Origin: JAVXAN01 sp036660495
GTDB lineage: Bacteria; Bacillota_I; Bacilli_A; RF39; UBA660
Length of the DNA: 6,120 nucleotides
NCBI GenBank assembly: GCA_036660495.1
Contig: JAVXAN010000041.1
Location: 1 to 6,120 of the forward strand
Direction: 5' to 3'
The translations under genes and the position numbers were made by a program. Below, one piece after another: positions 1-6,053 of the stretch. The notes under the pieces were generated by a model. It did not search any database, had not been told where the DNA came from, and saw nothing but the letters and a program-made list of their open reading frames with translations. The stretch's first letter is position 1. Each line of letters opens with the position of its first letter.

Positions 1-164
1 AAGTAACATCAACTGCTACATACAGTAATCATGGTAAGGATGCAACTACTGCAGAACTTAAAACAGAAGCTCCGTATAAGGAAGTAAGATTTAACTTTAC
101 GGATACTACTCAAGAATACATATGGTATATGAATAATGGCAACGCAATGTTTAGAAAAAATTAA
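1..164 (+). CDS. C-terminal end of an unidentified protein (5' partial)
   Basis: An open frame enters from the left edge (first full codon at base 3) and ends at TAA 162-164, leaving 53 residues. The fragment is rich in Thr, Asn and aromatic residues, with alternating polar/hydrophobic stretches such as YKEVRFNF and EYIWYMNN near the end, which suggests beta strands. It has no transmembrane tail, LPXTG sorting signal or recognisable domain. The next gene starts 12 bases after the stop and its Shine-Dalgarno site begins immediately after it, so the two are probably in one transcript. Because that neighbour is a lipoprotein, an exported or surface role is possible, but this is only inference. 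I do not recognise the family. Confidence 0.6.
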   Translation, partial: VTSTATYSNHGKDATTAELKTEAPYKEVRFNFTDTTQEYIWYMNNGNAMFRKN

Positions 165-176
165 TGGAGGAAAGAA

Positions 177-590
177 ATGAAAAAGATATTATTAATAATG
201 TTAACATCCCTTTTATTAACAGGCTGTTCACTATCAAATGCGGATTGTAAAAGTGATGGAAGAGCAAATGAGTACATGAAGATGAGTCAGAGTTATAATT
301 TTAAGGAAAAGGATAAGAAATTAACAGAAATGGAAATAGTTAGAAAGTATAGTTTTAATAATAAAGAAAAGTTTAAAGAGTTTAAGGTAATAGTTGATTA
401 TGAAATAAAAAATAAAGATAAAAACGTAAAAAAGACAGCTAAGAGCTTTTTAAAGACTTATACTTTAACTACAAAGATAAAAAACATTGATAAGATGACA
501 AATGATGATTTAGCTAAGTATGAAATAAAAAGCAGTGTAAAAGAAATGAAAAAGATGTTAAAAGAAAAAGGTTTGTCTTGTGAAAAATAA
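177..590 (+). CDS. Small Lys-rich lipoprotein, DUF1307/YehR-like in general layout
   Basis: This 137-residue protein starts with a classic lipoprotein signal: MKK, a hydrophobic run (residues 4-14) and the lipobox L14-T15-G16-C17. It should be diacylglyceryl-modified at Cys17 and anchored on the outer face of the cytoplasmic membrane. The mature part (121 residues) contains 29 lysines and alternates charged and aliphatic residues, consistent with a small alpha/beta fold. Besides the lipid-bearing Cys17 it has only two cysteines, Cys24 near the start and Cys135 third from the end, which could form a disulfide. Length, lipobox, one early cysteine and one at the extreme C-terminus resemble small DUF1307-type Firmicutes lipoproteins, but I recall that layout from memory and cannot confirm homology. 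GGAGG at 166-170, six bases before the ATG, supports the start. It follows the upstream gene by 12 bases and ends in a terminator. Function is unknown. Confidence 0.85.
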   Translation: MKKILLIMLTSLLLTGCSLSNADCKSDGRANEYMKMSQSYNFKEKDKKLTEMEIVRKYSFNNKEKFKEFKVIVDYEIKNKDKNVKKTAKSFLKTYTLTTKIKNIDKMTNDDLAKYEIKSSVKEMKKMLKEKGLSCEK

Positions 591-624
591 TAAAATAATC
601 TACTTTTAGTAGATTATTTTATTT
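589..624 (+). terminator. Intrinsic terminator after the lipoprotein gene
   Basis: A 15-bp perfect inverted repeat (arms 589-603 and 609-623) encloses a 5-base TTTTA loop. The distal arm ends in TTATTTTATTT, which acts as the U-rich tract. The first two stem bases are the last two bases of the stop codon TAA (588-590). It ends the transcript of the upstream gene and lipoprotein before the promoter region of the next gene. The stem has only three G/C pairs, as expected in such an AT-rich genome. Confidence 0.8.
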
Positions 625-640
625 ATATTAGGGATAAATT

Positions 641-646
641 TATAAT
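641..646 (+). promoter_or_regulatory. Candidate -10 box for the NodB-like gene
   Basis: TATAAT at 641-646 matches the sigma-A -10 consensus exactly and lies 24 bases upstream of AGGTGA at 665-670, giving a leader of roughly 23 bases. The -35 position with a 17-base spacer (618-623, TTTATT) is poor and falls in the preceding terminator arm. No TG extension is present directly upstream. An overlapping alternative, TG-A-TAACAT at 646-654, has an extended -10 form. In DNA this AT-rich a chance match is possible. Confidence 0.4.
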
Positions 647-664
647 GATAACATATTATTTATT

Positions 665-670
665 AGGTGA
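665..670 (+). promoter_or_regulatory. Shine-Dalgarno site that fixes the start at 676
   Basis: AGGTGA, extended to AGGTGAT, is a strong match to the 16S anti-Shine-Dalgarno sequence and lies five bases before ATG 676-678. A GTG at 667 in the same frame would give three extra residues, but that GTG is inside the ribosome binding site and so cannot be the start. The gene therefore begins at 676. Confidence 0.85.
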
Positions 671-675
671 TTTTT

Positions 676-1527
676 ATGTTAAAAAACGTTAGCAAGTTAG
701 CTGGTCTGTTTCTTCTTTTATTTTTAAGTTTTATATATACTGATAAAGTTTTTGGAGTTGCTAGAAATAATGATCCGTTAATGAAGGAAGTTCTTGACTA
801 TAAAGAAAAAAACGATATAAAGCCGTTAAATGCAGTTATTAATGGTAAGGAGATAACTCTTGGTTATGCTGGTATTAGTATTGATGCTAAAAGGTCATAT
901 AAAAGCATGAAAAAAGATGGGGGTTTTGATAAAGATAAAATAATGTATGAAAATTCTTTACCAGATACAACGATTTCTAAAACTTATGATTACTATATAA
1001 CTGGAGGTAATTATAATCAAAAAGAAATAGCCATTATTTTTAAAGTAAAGGATGATACTAACGTAGATTCAATATTAAAGCACGTTGGAAAATCAAGAGT
1101 TAAGGTAACTTTTTTTGTAGAGGGAACCTGGCTTGAAGAAAACGTGGAGACGGCTTTTTCTATGGTTAATTTAGGGTGTGATGTATATAATTTAGGATAT
1201 AATGGTAGGTATGAAAAGAAAAATATTGGTGTAACTAATAATTTAATATCAAGTATTACCATGAAGGATGCTAACTATTGTTTAAACGAAAATAAGAATG
1301 AAGACTATTTAAAGGTTTGTAACCGTAAACAACTCCATACGATTTATCCAAAGATAATAAATCCAAGTATATTTGAATTAAAAAAGCAACTGAAAAGTGG
1401 AAGCATTATCTCATATGACTTAAATACTTTTGAAACAAATAAATTTGATTTAGTTATAAGAAGTATAACTTCAAGAGGATACACGATAAACAGCTTATCT
1501 AAAGTAGCATCAGAAGAAAGGAATTAA
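676..1527 (+). CDS. Secreted or anchored NodB/polysaccharide-deacetylase-like protein, apparently catalytically inactive
   Basis: This 283-residue protein has an N-terminal hydrophobic segment (about 8-22) acting as signal peptide or membrane anchor, an uncharacterised domain (about 30-113), and a NodB-like carbohydrate esterase 4 domain (about 117-275). Diagnostic stretches are the first strand IAIIF (118-122), VKVTFFVEGTWLEEN (142-156, like the family's VKATFFV.G), GCDVYNLGY (167-175, like GHEIGNHTY), LKSGSIIS (239-246, like KPGSIIL) and RGYTINSLSKV near the end. The catalytic residues are gone: the TFDD aspartates are Lys123 and Val124, and the two histidines of the NHT.SH motif align with Leu173 and Gly177. 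The His of the late LLHD motif is also absent. Family members use a metal held by Asp-His-His to deacetylate cell-wall or surface sugars; this one should not, and may bind a glycan or act as a scaffold. Cys202 and Cys215 may pair. It is flanked by terminators, so it is probably monocistronic. Confidence 0.8.
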   Translation: MLKNVSKLAGLFLLLFLSFIYTDKVFGVARNNDPLMKEVLDYKEKNDIKPLNAVINGKEITLGYAGISIDAKRSYKSMKKDGGFDKDKIMYENSLPDTTISKTYDYYITGGNYNQKEIAIIFKVKDDTNVDSILKHVGKSRVKVTFFVEGTWLEENVETAFSMVNLGCDVYNLGYNGRYEKKNIGVTNNLISSITMKDANYCLNENKNEDYLKVCNRKQLHTIYPKIINPSIFELKKQLKSGSIISYDLNTFETNKFDLVIRSITSRGYTINSLSKVASEERN

Positions 1528-1551
1528 TTTCTTTCTTCTTTTTTGCTTTTT
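1512..1551 (+). terminator. Intrinsic terminator overlapping the end of the NodB-like gene
   Basis: Arms 1512-1520 (AGAAGAAAG) and 1531-1539 (CTTTCTTCT) pair perfectly over 9 bp. Two further A-T pairs and one G-T pair extend the stem inward to a TTAA loop at 1524-1527. Two T-runs follow (1540-1544 and 1547-1551). The left arm encodes the last residues of the protein and the loop region contains the stop codon TAA (1525-1527). It separates this gene from polC. Confidence 0.85.
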
Positions 1552-1577
1552 GTATTTCTATATTCTTATATAAATGT

Positions 1578-1583
1578 TATAAT
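1578..1583 (+). promoter_or_regulatory. Extended -10 promoter for polC
   Basis: TATAAT at 1578-1583 is preceded directly by TGT (1575-1577), forming an extended -10 element TGnTATAAT. The -35 position with a 17-base spacer (1555-1560, TTTCTA) matches only three of six bases, as is tolerated with an extended -10. Transcription would start near 1590, just downstream of the preceding terminator, and leave a leader of about 19 bases. The next gene in the window has a very similar element, TGTTACAAT. Confidence 0.65.
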
Positions 1584-1598
1584 AAATCATACAGAAGT

Positions 1599-1604
1599 AG
1601 GTGG
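1599..1604 (+). promoter_or_regulatory. polC: Shine-Dalgarno site that fixes the polC start at 1609
   Basis: AGGTGG lies four bases before ATG 1609-1611. The open frame extends upstream to a TTG at 1543, but the 22 extra residues would be encoded by the terminator T-tract and the promoter and have no ribosome binding site. Starting at 1609 gives 1449 residues, close to the usual PolC length of about 1440. Confidence 0.85.
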
Positions 1605-1608
1605 ATAT

Positions 1609-4600
1609 ATGCATGATAAATTAAAACTTTTTCTAGAAAAAATAAGTTTACCAAGCAATTATTATGAAGCGTTTGAAAATGGTAAAATATTAAAGTTAAA
1701 ATTAGATTCAACTCGTAAAAATGGGGTTTTTATAATTGAAATAGAAGATTCATTACCAAGAGAAACATTAGAATATATTAACCATCATGTTAATGAAGGG
1801 TTTCCAGAAATGAATAACATTAAAACCGAGTTTGTAATAAGAAACACTGATTATACAAAGATGGGTGATTATTATGAAAGTGCTATTGAAAATAGTGCTT
1901 TAACAAAGCCAATGAAGGCTTTGTTTAAAGAAAAATCAATTGTTACTGATGGAATCATGTTGTTAATAAAAGTTAATAATATTGCTGAAGAAAACATTAT
2001 TAGAAAACATCTTGATAATATCCAACTTTATTATAAAAAGTTAGGATTTGAAAAGGCAAATATTAGCATCATAATTGATGAGGAAGCGGCTGAAGCTTTT
2101 AAAGCAAAATTAAAAGAAGAAATAAACAAGGGACCCTTAAACAGTAAGAAGAAGGAGAATCCTGTTATTTTTGGCGAAGCCTCAAAAGGTAAGATAACTG
2201 ATATTAAAGATATAATTATGGAAGAGGCAAACGTTACGGTTGAAGCTTATGTTTTTGCAACGGAAGAATTTGAATCAAGTAAAAGTAACTTTAAGATACT
2301 AACTCTTAAGATAAGTGATCGTAGTGATAGTATTTATGCAAAGTTTTTTACAAAAGATGAAAGAGATTTTAAAAAGTTAAGTAAAGGCATAAAAAAAGGT
2401 GAATGGTACCGAATAAATGGTTATGTTAAGCAGGATATATATGCTAAAGATTTGGTTCTTAACGTTCGTAGTGTTATAAAGATTGCTTCAAAAGATAATA
2501 AGATTATTGATGATGCTCCTGAAAAAAGAGTTGAACTTCATACGCACACGATGATGAGTCAGATGGATGGACTAACTAAGGTTGACTTAGCAAAGCATAC
2601 CGTTGAAATTGTTGATGAAGCGATAAAATGGGGTCATAAGGCTGTTGCTATAACTGATCATAATGGAGTGCAAGCTTTTCCGATAGCTTATTCAACGGTT
2701 AGAGATTATAACAAAAAACTTCCAGAAGGAAAAGAACCGTTTAAGGTTTTATATGGAACTGAATTAATGCTTATTGATGATACGATAAAGATTGTTGTTA
2801 GACCTAATGATACTAAATTAATAGATAATACTTACGTTGTATTTGATCTTGAAACAACTGGATTTAACGCCGGTGGTGGTGATACAATAATTGAGATAGG
2901 TGCTGTTAAACTTAAAAATGGGGAAATCATTGATAGGTTTGATAAACTAATTAATCCAGGGCATAAGCTTAACTCAAAGATTACTGAAGTAACTAGTATA
3001 ACTGATGCGATGCTTCAGGGTAAACCAAGTGAGGAGCAGGCAGTAAAAGAGTTTATTAACTGGTTTGAAGATTATCCAGTGGTTGCTCATAATGCAAAGT
3101 TTGATACTTCGTTTATTGAAATGGCTTATCAAAAATATAACCTAGGAACTTTTAATAATCCGGTTATTGATACTTTAGAACTTTCAAGAACACTTGATAA
3201 TAACTTTGCTAGGCACAGTTTGTCAGCTTTAGTAAAAAGGTATAGTATTCCTTTTGACGAAGAATCTCATCACCGTGGTGATTATGATGCTGAAGCAACA
3301 GCCCTTGTTTACCATAAAATGATGGAAAAGTTAATATCAAGAAATTATGAAAAAATAAAAGATTTAGACAACTTAGTATCAAAGGATGAAATTCATAAGT
3401 ATGGTAGGGGATATCACGTTAATTTAATTGCTAGAAATAAAGTCGGACTTAAAAATTTGTTTAAGATAATAAGTTTAGCTAATACTAAGTATTTATATAA
3501 AACTCCTAGAATTCTTCGAAGTGAAATTGAAAATAAAAGAGAAGGAATACTAGTTGGAAGTGGTTGCTATGAAAGTGAAGTGTTTGTAGAAGCTAGAAGT
3601 AAGAGTAATGAAGAATTAATCAACATTATTAATTTTTATGATTACGTAGAAGTACAACCACCAGAAGTATACGATCATTTACTTCAAATGGGTGATTTTG
3701 CTAGTAAGGAAGAATTGTTAGATAATATTAAGAAAATTATAAAGACAACTGAGGATGCTGGTAAGATAATTGTTGCAACGGGTGATGTTCATCATTTGAC
3801 CCGTGAAGATAAAATTTTTCGAGAGATAATTGTAAACCAAAAAGTACCAGGTGGTGGAAGACACCCACTTTCAAGAAAAAACATTACGGAAATACCAAGT
3901 CAGCATTTTAGAACAACAAAAGAAATGTTGTCTGATTTTTCGTTTTTATCAGAAAAAAAAGCTAAAGAAATAGTTATAACAAATACTAATAAGATAGCAG
4001 ATATGGTAGAAATAATTGAAGTAATTATTGAAACTGGTGGAATTCCTTTTTCTCCTAAAATAGATAACTGTGCAGAAATAACTACTAACATGGTTTATGA
4101 TAAGGCGAAAAGTATGTATGGAAATCCACTTCCTAATTTTATTGAAGAAAGAATAAAGCAGGAATTAAAGGGTATTATTGGCGGAGGATTTGATGTTATA
4201 TATCTTATTGCCCAAAAATTAGTTAAAAAATCAAATGATGATGGCTATTTAGTTGGAAGTCGTGGTTCAGTAGGCTCTTCTTTTGTTGCTACCATGATGG
4301 GAATAACTGAAGTTAATCCTCTTTCAGCTCACTATCGTTGTTTGAAATGTAAACATAGTATTTTTGAAGATGAGTTAGGAGAATCGTTAGGTGCTACGTA
4401 TTCAAGTGGTTTTGATTTGCCTAATTTAAATTGTCCAAAGTGTGGTAGTCAAATGTACAAGGATGGACAAGACATGCCTTTTGCTACTTTTCTTGGATTT
4501 AATGCTGATAAAGTCCCTGATATTGATCTTAATTTTTCTGGGTTAAACCAGGCCTCAGCGCATGAGTATACTAAGGTTTTATTTGGGGTAGATAACGTAT

Positions 4601-5958
4601 ATAGGGCAGGAACAATTGGTACGGTGGCCGATAAAACAGCATTCGGTTACGTTAAAGGTTATTGTGAGGAAAAAGGGGTAACTAAAAGAAGCGCCGAAGT
4701 AGAGCGTTTAGCCGCAGGATGTACCGGTGTTAAGCGAACAACAGGTCAGCACCCAGGTGGAATTGTTGTAATTCCAAATTATATGGAGGTTTATGACTTT
4801 ACGCCTTTTCAGTTTCCAGCAGATGATGTAACTTCAACTTGGAGAACGACCCACTTTGATTATCATGCAATTGATCAAGACGTTCTTAAGTTAGATATTT
4901 TAGGCCATGATGATCCAACGGTTTTAAGAATGTTACAAGATTTATCAGGAATAGATGTTACTAAAATTGACTTAGGTGATAAAGATACAATGAAGATTTT
5001 CTCAGGGCCAGAAATCCTTGGGGTAACAAAAGAGCAAATTATGTGTGAAACAGGGACACTTGGAATTCCTGAGTTTGGTACTAAGTTTGTTATATCAATG
5101 CTTGTTGATACAAAACCAACTAGTTTTTCAGAACTAATTAAAATATCAGGCCTTTCTCATGGAACGGACGTTTGGGTAGGTAATGCTCAGGATTTAATAA
5201 GAAACAACATAGTTCCATTTAAAGAGGTAATAGGTTGTCGTGATGATATCATGGTGTATTTAATGTATCATAACGTTGAACCAATAAAAGCTTTTAAAAT
5301 CATGGAATTTGTTCGTAAAGGAAGAGCTAGTAAAGACCCAGATACTTGGAAAGAATACGTTTCAATAATGGAAGAAGCTGGAATTGTTGACTGGTTTATA
5401 GATTCGTGTTTTAAAATAAAGTACATGTTTCCAAAAGCTCATGCTGCAGCGTACGTTATGAGTGCGTATCGTATAGCATGGTTTAAAGTTCACCATCCAA
5501 TGTATTATTATTGTGCATATTTTTCTATTAGATGTTCTGATTTTGACATAATAACAATGATAAAGGGTTATGATGAAATAAAAAGAAAAATGGTAGAATT
5601 AAATAATAAGGGTTATGATATTAGTAATAAAGAAAATGGTTTACTTGGAGTTTTTGAACTAGCTCTTGAATATACGGCTAGGGGATTTTCTTTTAAATCA
5701 ATTGATTTATACAAATCACACTCTAAAAACTTTGTAATTGATGATGATAGCAAAAGTCTTATTCCACCTTTTAATTCGGTTGATGGGTTAGGTGATACAG
5801 TTGCTGAAAACATTGTTATAGAAAGAGAAAAAGGAAGCTTTATTAGTGTTGAAGACTTACAAATTAGGGCTAAGATATCAAGTACGCTAATTGAAAAGCT
5901 AAGGATGATGGGCGTTTTAAATGATATGCCAGAATCAAGTCAATTGTCACTATTTTAA
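1609..5958 (+). CDS. polC: DNA polymerase III alpha subunit, PolC type (Gram-positive replicative polymerase)
   Basis: PolC is the replicative polymerase of low-GC Gram-positives and carries its own 3'-5' proofreading exonuclease. The 1449 residues show the full order: N-terminal domain (about 1-185), OB fold (about 194-300), PHP domain (about 305-400, resuming about 580-760) with a DEDDh exonuclease inserted in it (about 408-580), then polymerase core and C-terminal helix-hairpin-helix region. Visible residues: PHP HTHT at 311-314, TDH at 349-351 and GDVH at 725-728; exonuclease Asp413/Glu415 (DLETTG), Asp499 (HNAKFD), His555 and Asp560 (HRGDYD); zinc-binding CxxC pairs 911/914 and 942/945; polymerase Asp971 and Asp973 (PDIDLNFSG) and Asp1096 (LDILGHDD). 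The nucleotide-binding GSRGSVGSS is at 883-891. The protein ends in QLSLF (1445-1449), the beta-clamp-binding motif. All catalytic sites look intact and there is no frameshift. It has its own promoter and terminator, without proS or rimP-nusA beside it as in Bacillus. Confidence 0.98.
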   Translation: MHDKLKLFLEKISLPSNYYEAFENGKILKLKLDSTRKNGVFIIEIEDSLPRETLEYINHHVNEGFPEMNNIKTEFVIRNTDYTKMGDYYESAIENSALTKPMKALFKEKSIVTDGIMLLIKVNNIAEENIIRKHLDNIQLYYKKLGFEKANISIIIDEEAAEAFKAKLKEEINKGPLNSKKKENPVIFGEASKGKITDIKDIIMEEANVTVEAYVFATEEFESSKSNFKILTLKISDRSDSIYAKFFTKDERDFKKLSKGIKKGEWYRINGYVKQDIYAKDLVLNVRSVIKIASKDNKIIDDAPEKRVELHTHTMMSQMDGLTKVDLAKHTVEIVDEAIKWGHKAVAITDHNGVQAFPIAYSTVRDYNKKLPEGKEPFKVLYGTELMLIDDTIKIVVRPNDTKLIDNTYVVFDLETTGFNAGGGDTIIEIGAVKLKNGEIIDRFDKLINPGHKLNSKITEVTSITDAMLQGKPSEEQAVKEFINWFEDYPVVAHNAKFDTSFIEMAYQKYNLGTFNNPVIDTLELSRTLDNNFARHSLSALVKRYSIPFDEESHHRGDYDAEATALVYHKMMEKLISRNYEKIKDLDNLVSKDEIHKYGRGYHVNLIARNKVGLKNLFKIISLANTKYLYKTPRILRSEIENKREGILVGSGCYESEVFVEARSKSNEELINIINFYDYVEVQPPEVYDHLLQMGDFASKEELLDNIKKIIKTTEDAGKIIVATGDVHHLTREDKIFREIIVNQKVPGGGRHPLSRKNITEIPSQHFRTTKEMLSDFSFLSEKKAKEIVITNTNKIADMVEIIEVIIETGGIPFSPKIDNCAEITTNMVYDKAKSMYGNPLPNFIEERIKQELKGIIGGGFDVIYLIAQKLVKKSNDDGYLVGSRGSVGSSFVATMMGITEVNPLSAHYRCLKCKHSIFEDELGESLGATYSSGFDLPNLNCPKCGSQMYKDGQDMPFATFLGFNADKVPDIDLNFSGLNQASAHEYTKVLFGVDNVYRAGTIGTVADKTAFGYVKGYCEEKGVTKRSAEVERLAAGCTGVKRTTGQHPGGIVVIPNYMEVYDFTPFQFPADDVTSTWRTTHFDYHAIDQDVLKLDILGHDDPTVLRMLQDLSGIDVTKIDLGDKDTMKIFSGPEILGVTKEQIMCETGTLGIPEFGTKFVISMLVDTKPTSFSELIKISGLSHGTDVWVGNAQDLIRNNIVPFKEVIGCRDDIMVYLMYHNVEPIKAFKIMEFVRKGRASKDPDTWKEYVSIMEEAGIVDWFIDSCFKIKYMFPKAHAAAYVMSAYRIAWFKVHHPMYYYCAYFSIRCSDFDIITMIKGYDEIKRKMVELNNKGYDISNKENGLLGVFELALEYTARGFSFKSIDLYKSHSKNFVIDDDSKSLIPPFNSVDGLGDTVAENIVIEREKGSFISVEDLQIRAKISSTLIEKLRMMGVLNDMPESSQLSLF

Positions 5959-5989
5959 AAAATAATATAATAAGTTATATTATTTTTTT
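5957..5989 (+). terminator. All-A/T intrinsic terminator after polC
   Basis: Arms 5957-5970 and 5975-5988 form a perfect 14-bp stem around a TAAG loop, with a run of seven T at 5983-5989. The stem contains no G-C pair, so its strength depends on length and on the T-run. It begins within the polC stop codon (TAA 5956-5958) and separates polC from the next gene, which has its own promoter. Confidence 0.75.
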
Positions 5990-6008
5990 ATGTTATTAGG
6001 CATTTTAA

Positions 6009-6037
6009 TTTACATCCTAATTTATCCATGTTACAAT
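6009..6037 (+). promoter_or_regulatory. Promoter for the gene starting at 6054
   Basis: The -35 box TTTACA (6009-6014) matches TTGACA at five of six positions. A 17-base spacer follows, then TACAAT (6032-6037), with TGT immediately upstream making an extended -10. This is the best-formed promoter in the window. The expected start near 6044 leaves a leader of only about 10 bases, consisting almost entirely of the Shine-Dalgarno site. Confidence 0.75.
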
Positions 6038-6042
6038 TGTAA

Positions 6043-6050
6043 AAGGTGAT
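6043..6050 (+). promoter_or_regulatory. Strong Shine-Dalgarno site for the 3'-edge gene
   Basis: AAGGTGAT is a long match to the anti-Shine-Dalgarno sequence, three bases before ATG 6054-6056 (four if counted from AAGGTGA). It supports this ATG as a real start although the gene runs off the window. Confidence 0.8.
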
Positions 6051-6053
6051 ATT

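Noticed and set aside
624..664. Possible riboswitch or structured leader upstream of the NodB-like gene
   Set aside because: The region between the terminator and the ribosome binding site is only about 40 bases, nearly all A/T, and holds just a -10-like box.
1017..1262. Minus-strand open frame of 81 codons
   Set aside because: It lies wholly inside the NodB-like gene, whose frame carries family motifs. The reverse product has no recognisable domain, and I see no supporting promoter.
676..1527. Reading the NodB-like gene as a pseudogene because its active site is lost
   Set aside because: The frame is uninterrupted over 283 codons, with a strong ribosome binding site, signal segment, fold motifs to the end and a dedicated terminator, so loss of catalysis is more likely than gene decay.
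3900..4091. Minus-strand open frame of 63 codons with a hydrophobic, membrane-like product
   Set aside because: It lies inside a conserved part of polC. The hydrophobicity comes from reverse-complementing Glu/Lys/Asn-rich codons.
5613..5813. Minus-strand open frame of 66 codons
   Set aside because: It is a shadow of the polC C-terminal region, with no independent support.
1609..5958. Possible dnaE-type alpha subunit instead of PolC
   Set aside because: An exonuclease inserted within the PHP domain, an OB fold upstream of PHP, the two CxxC pairs and the QLSLF terminus are PolC features; DnaE lacks the internal exonuclease.
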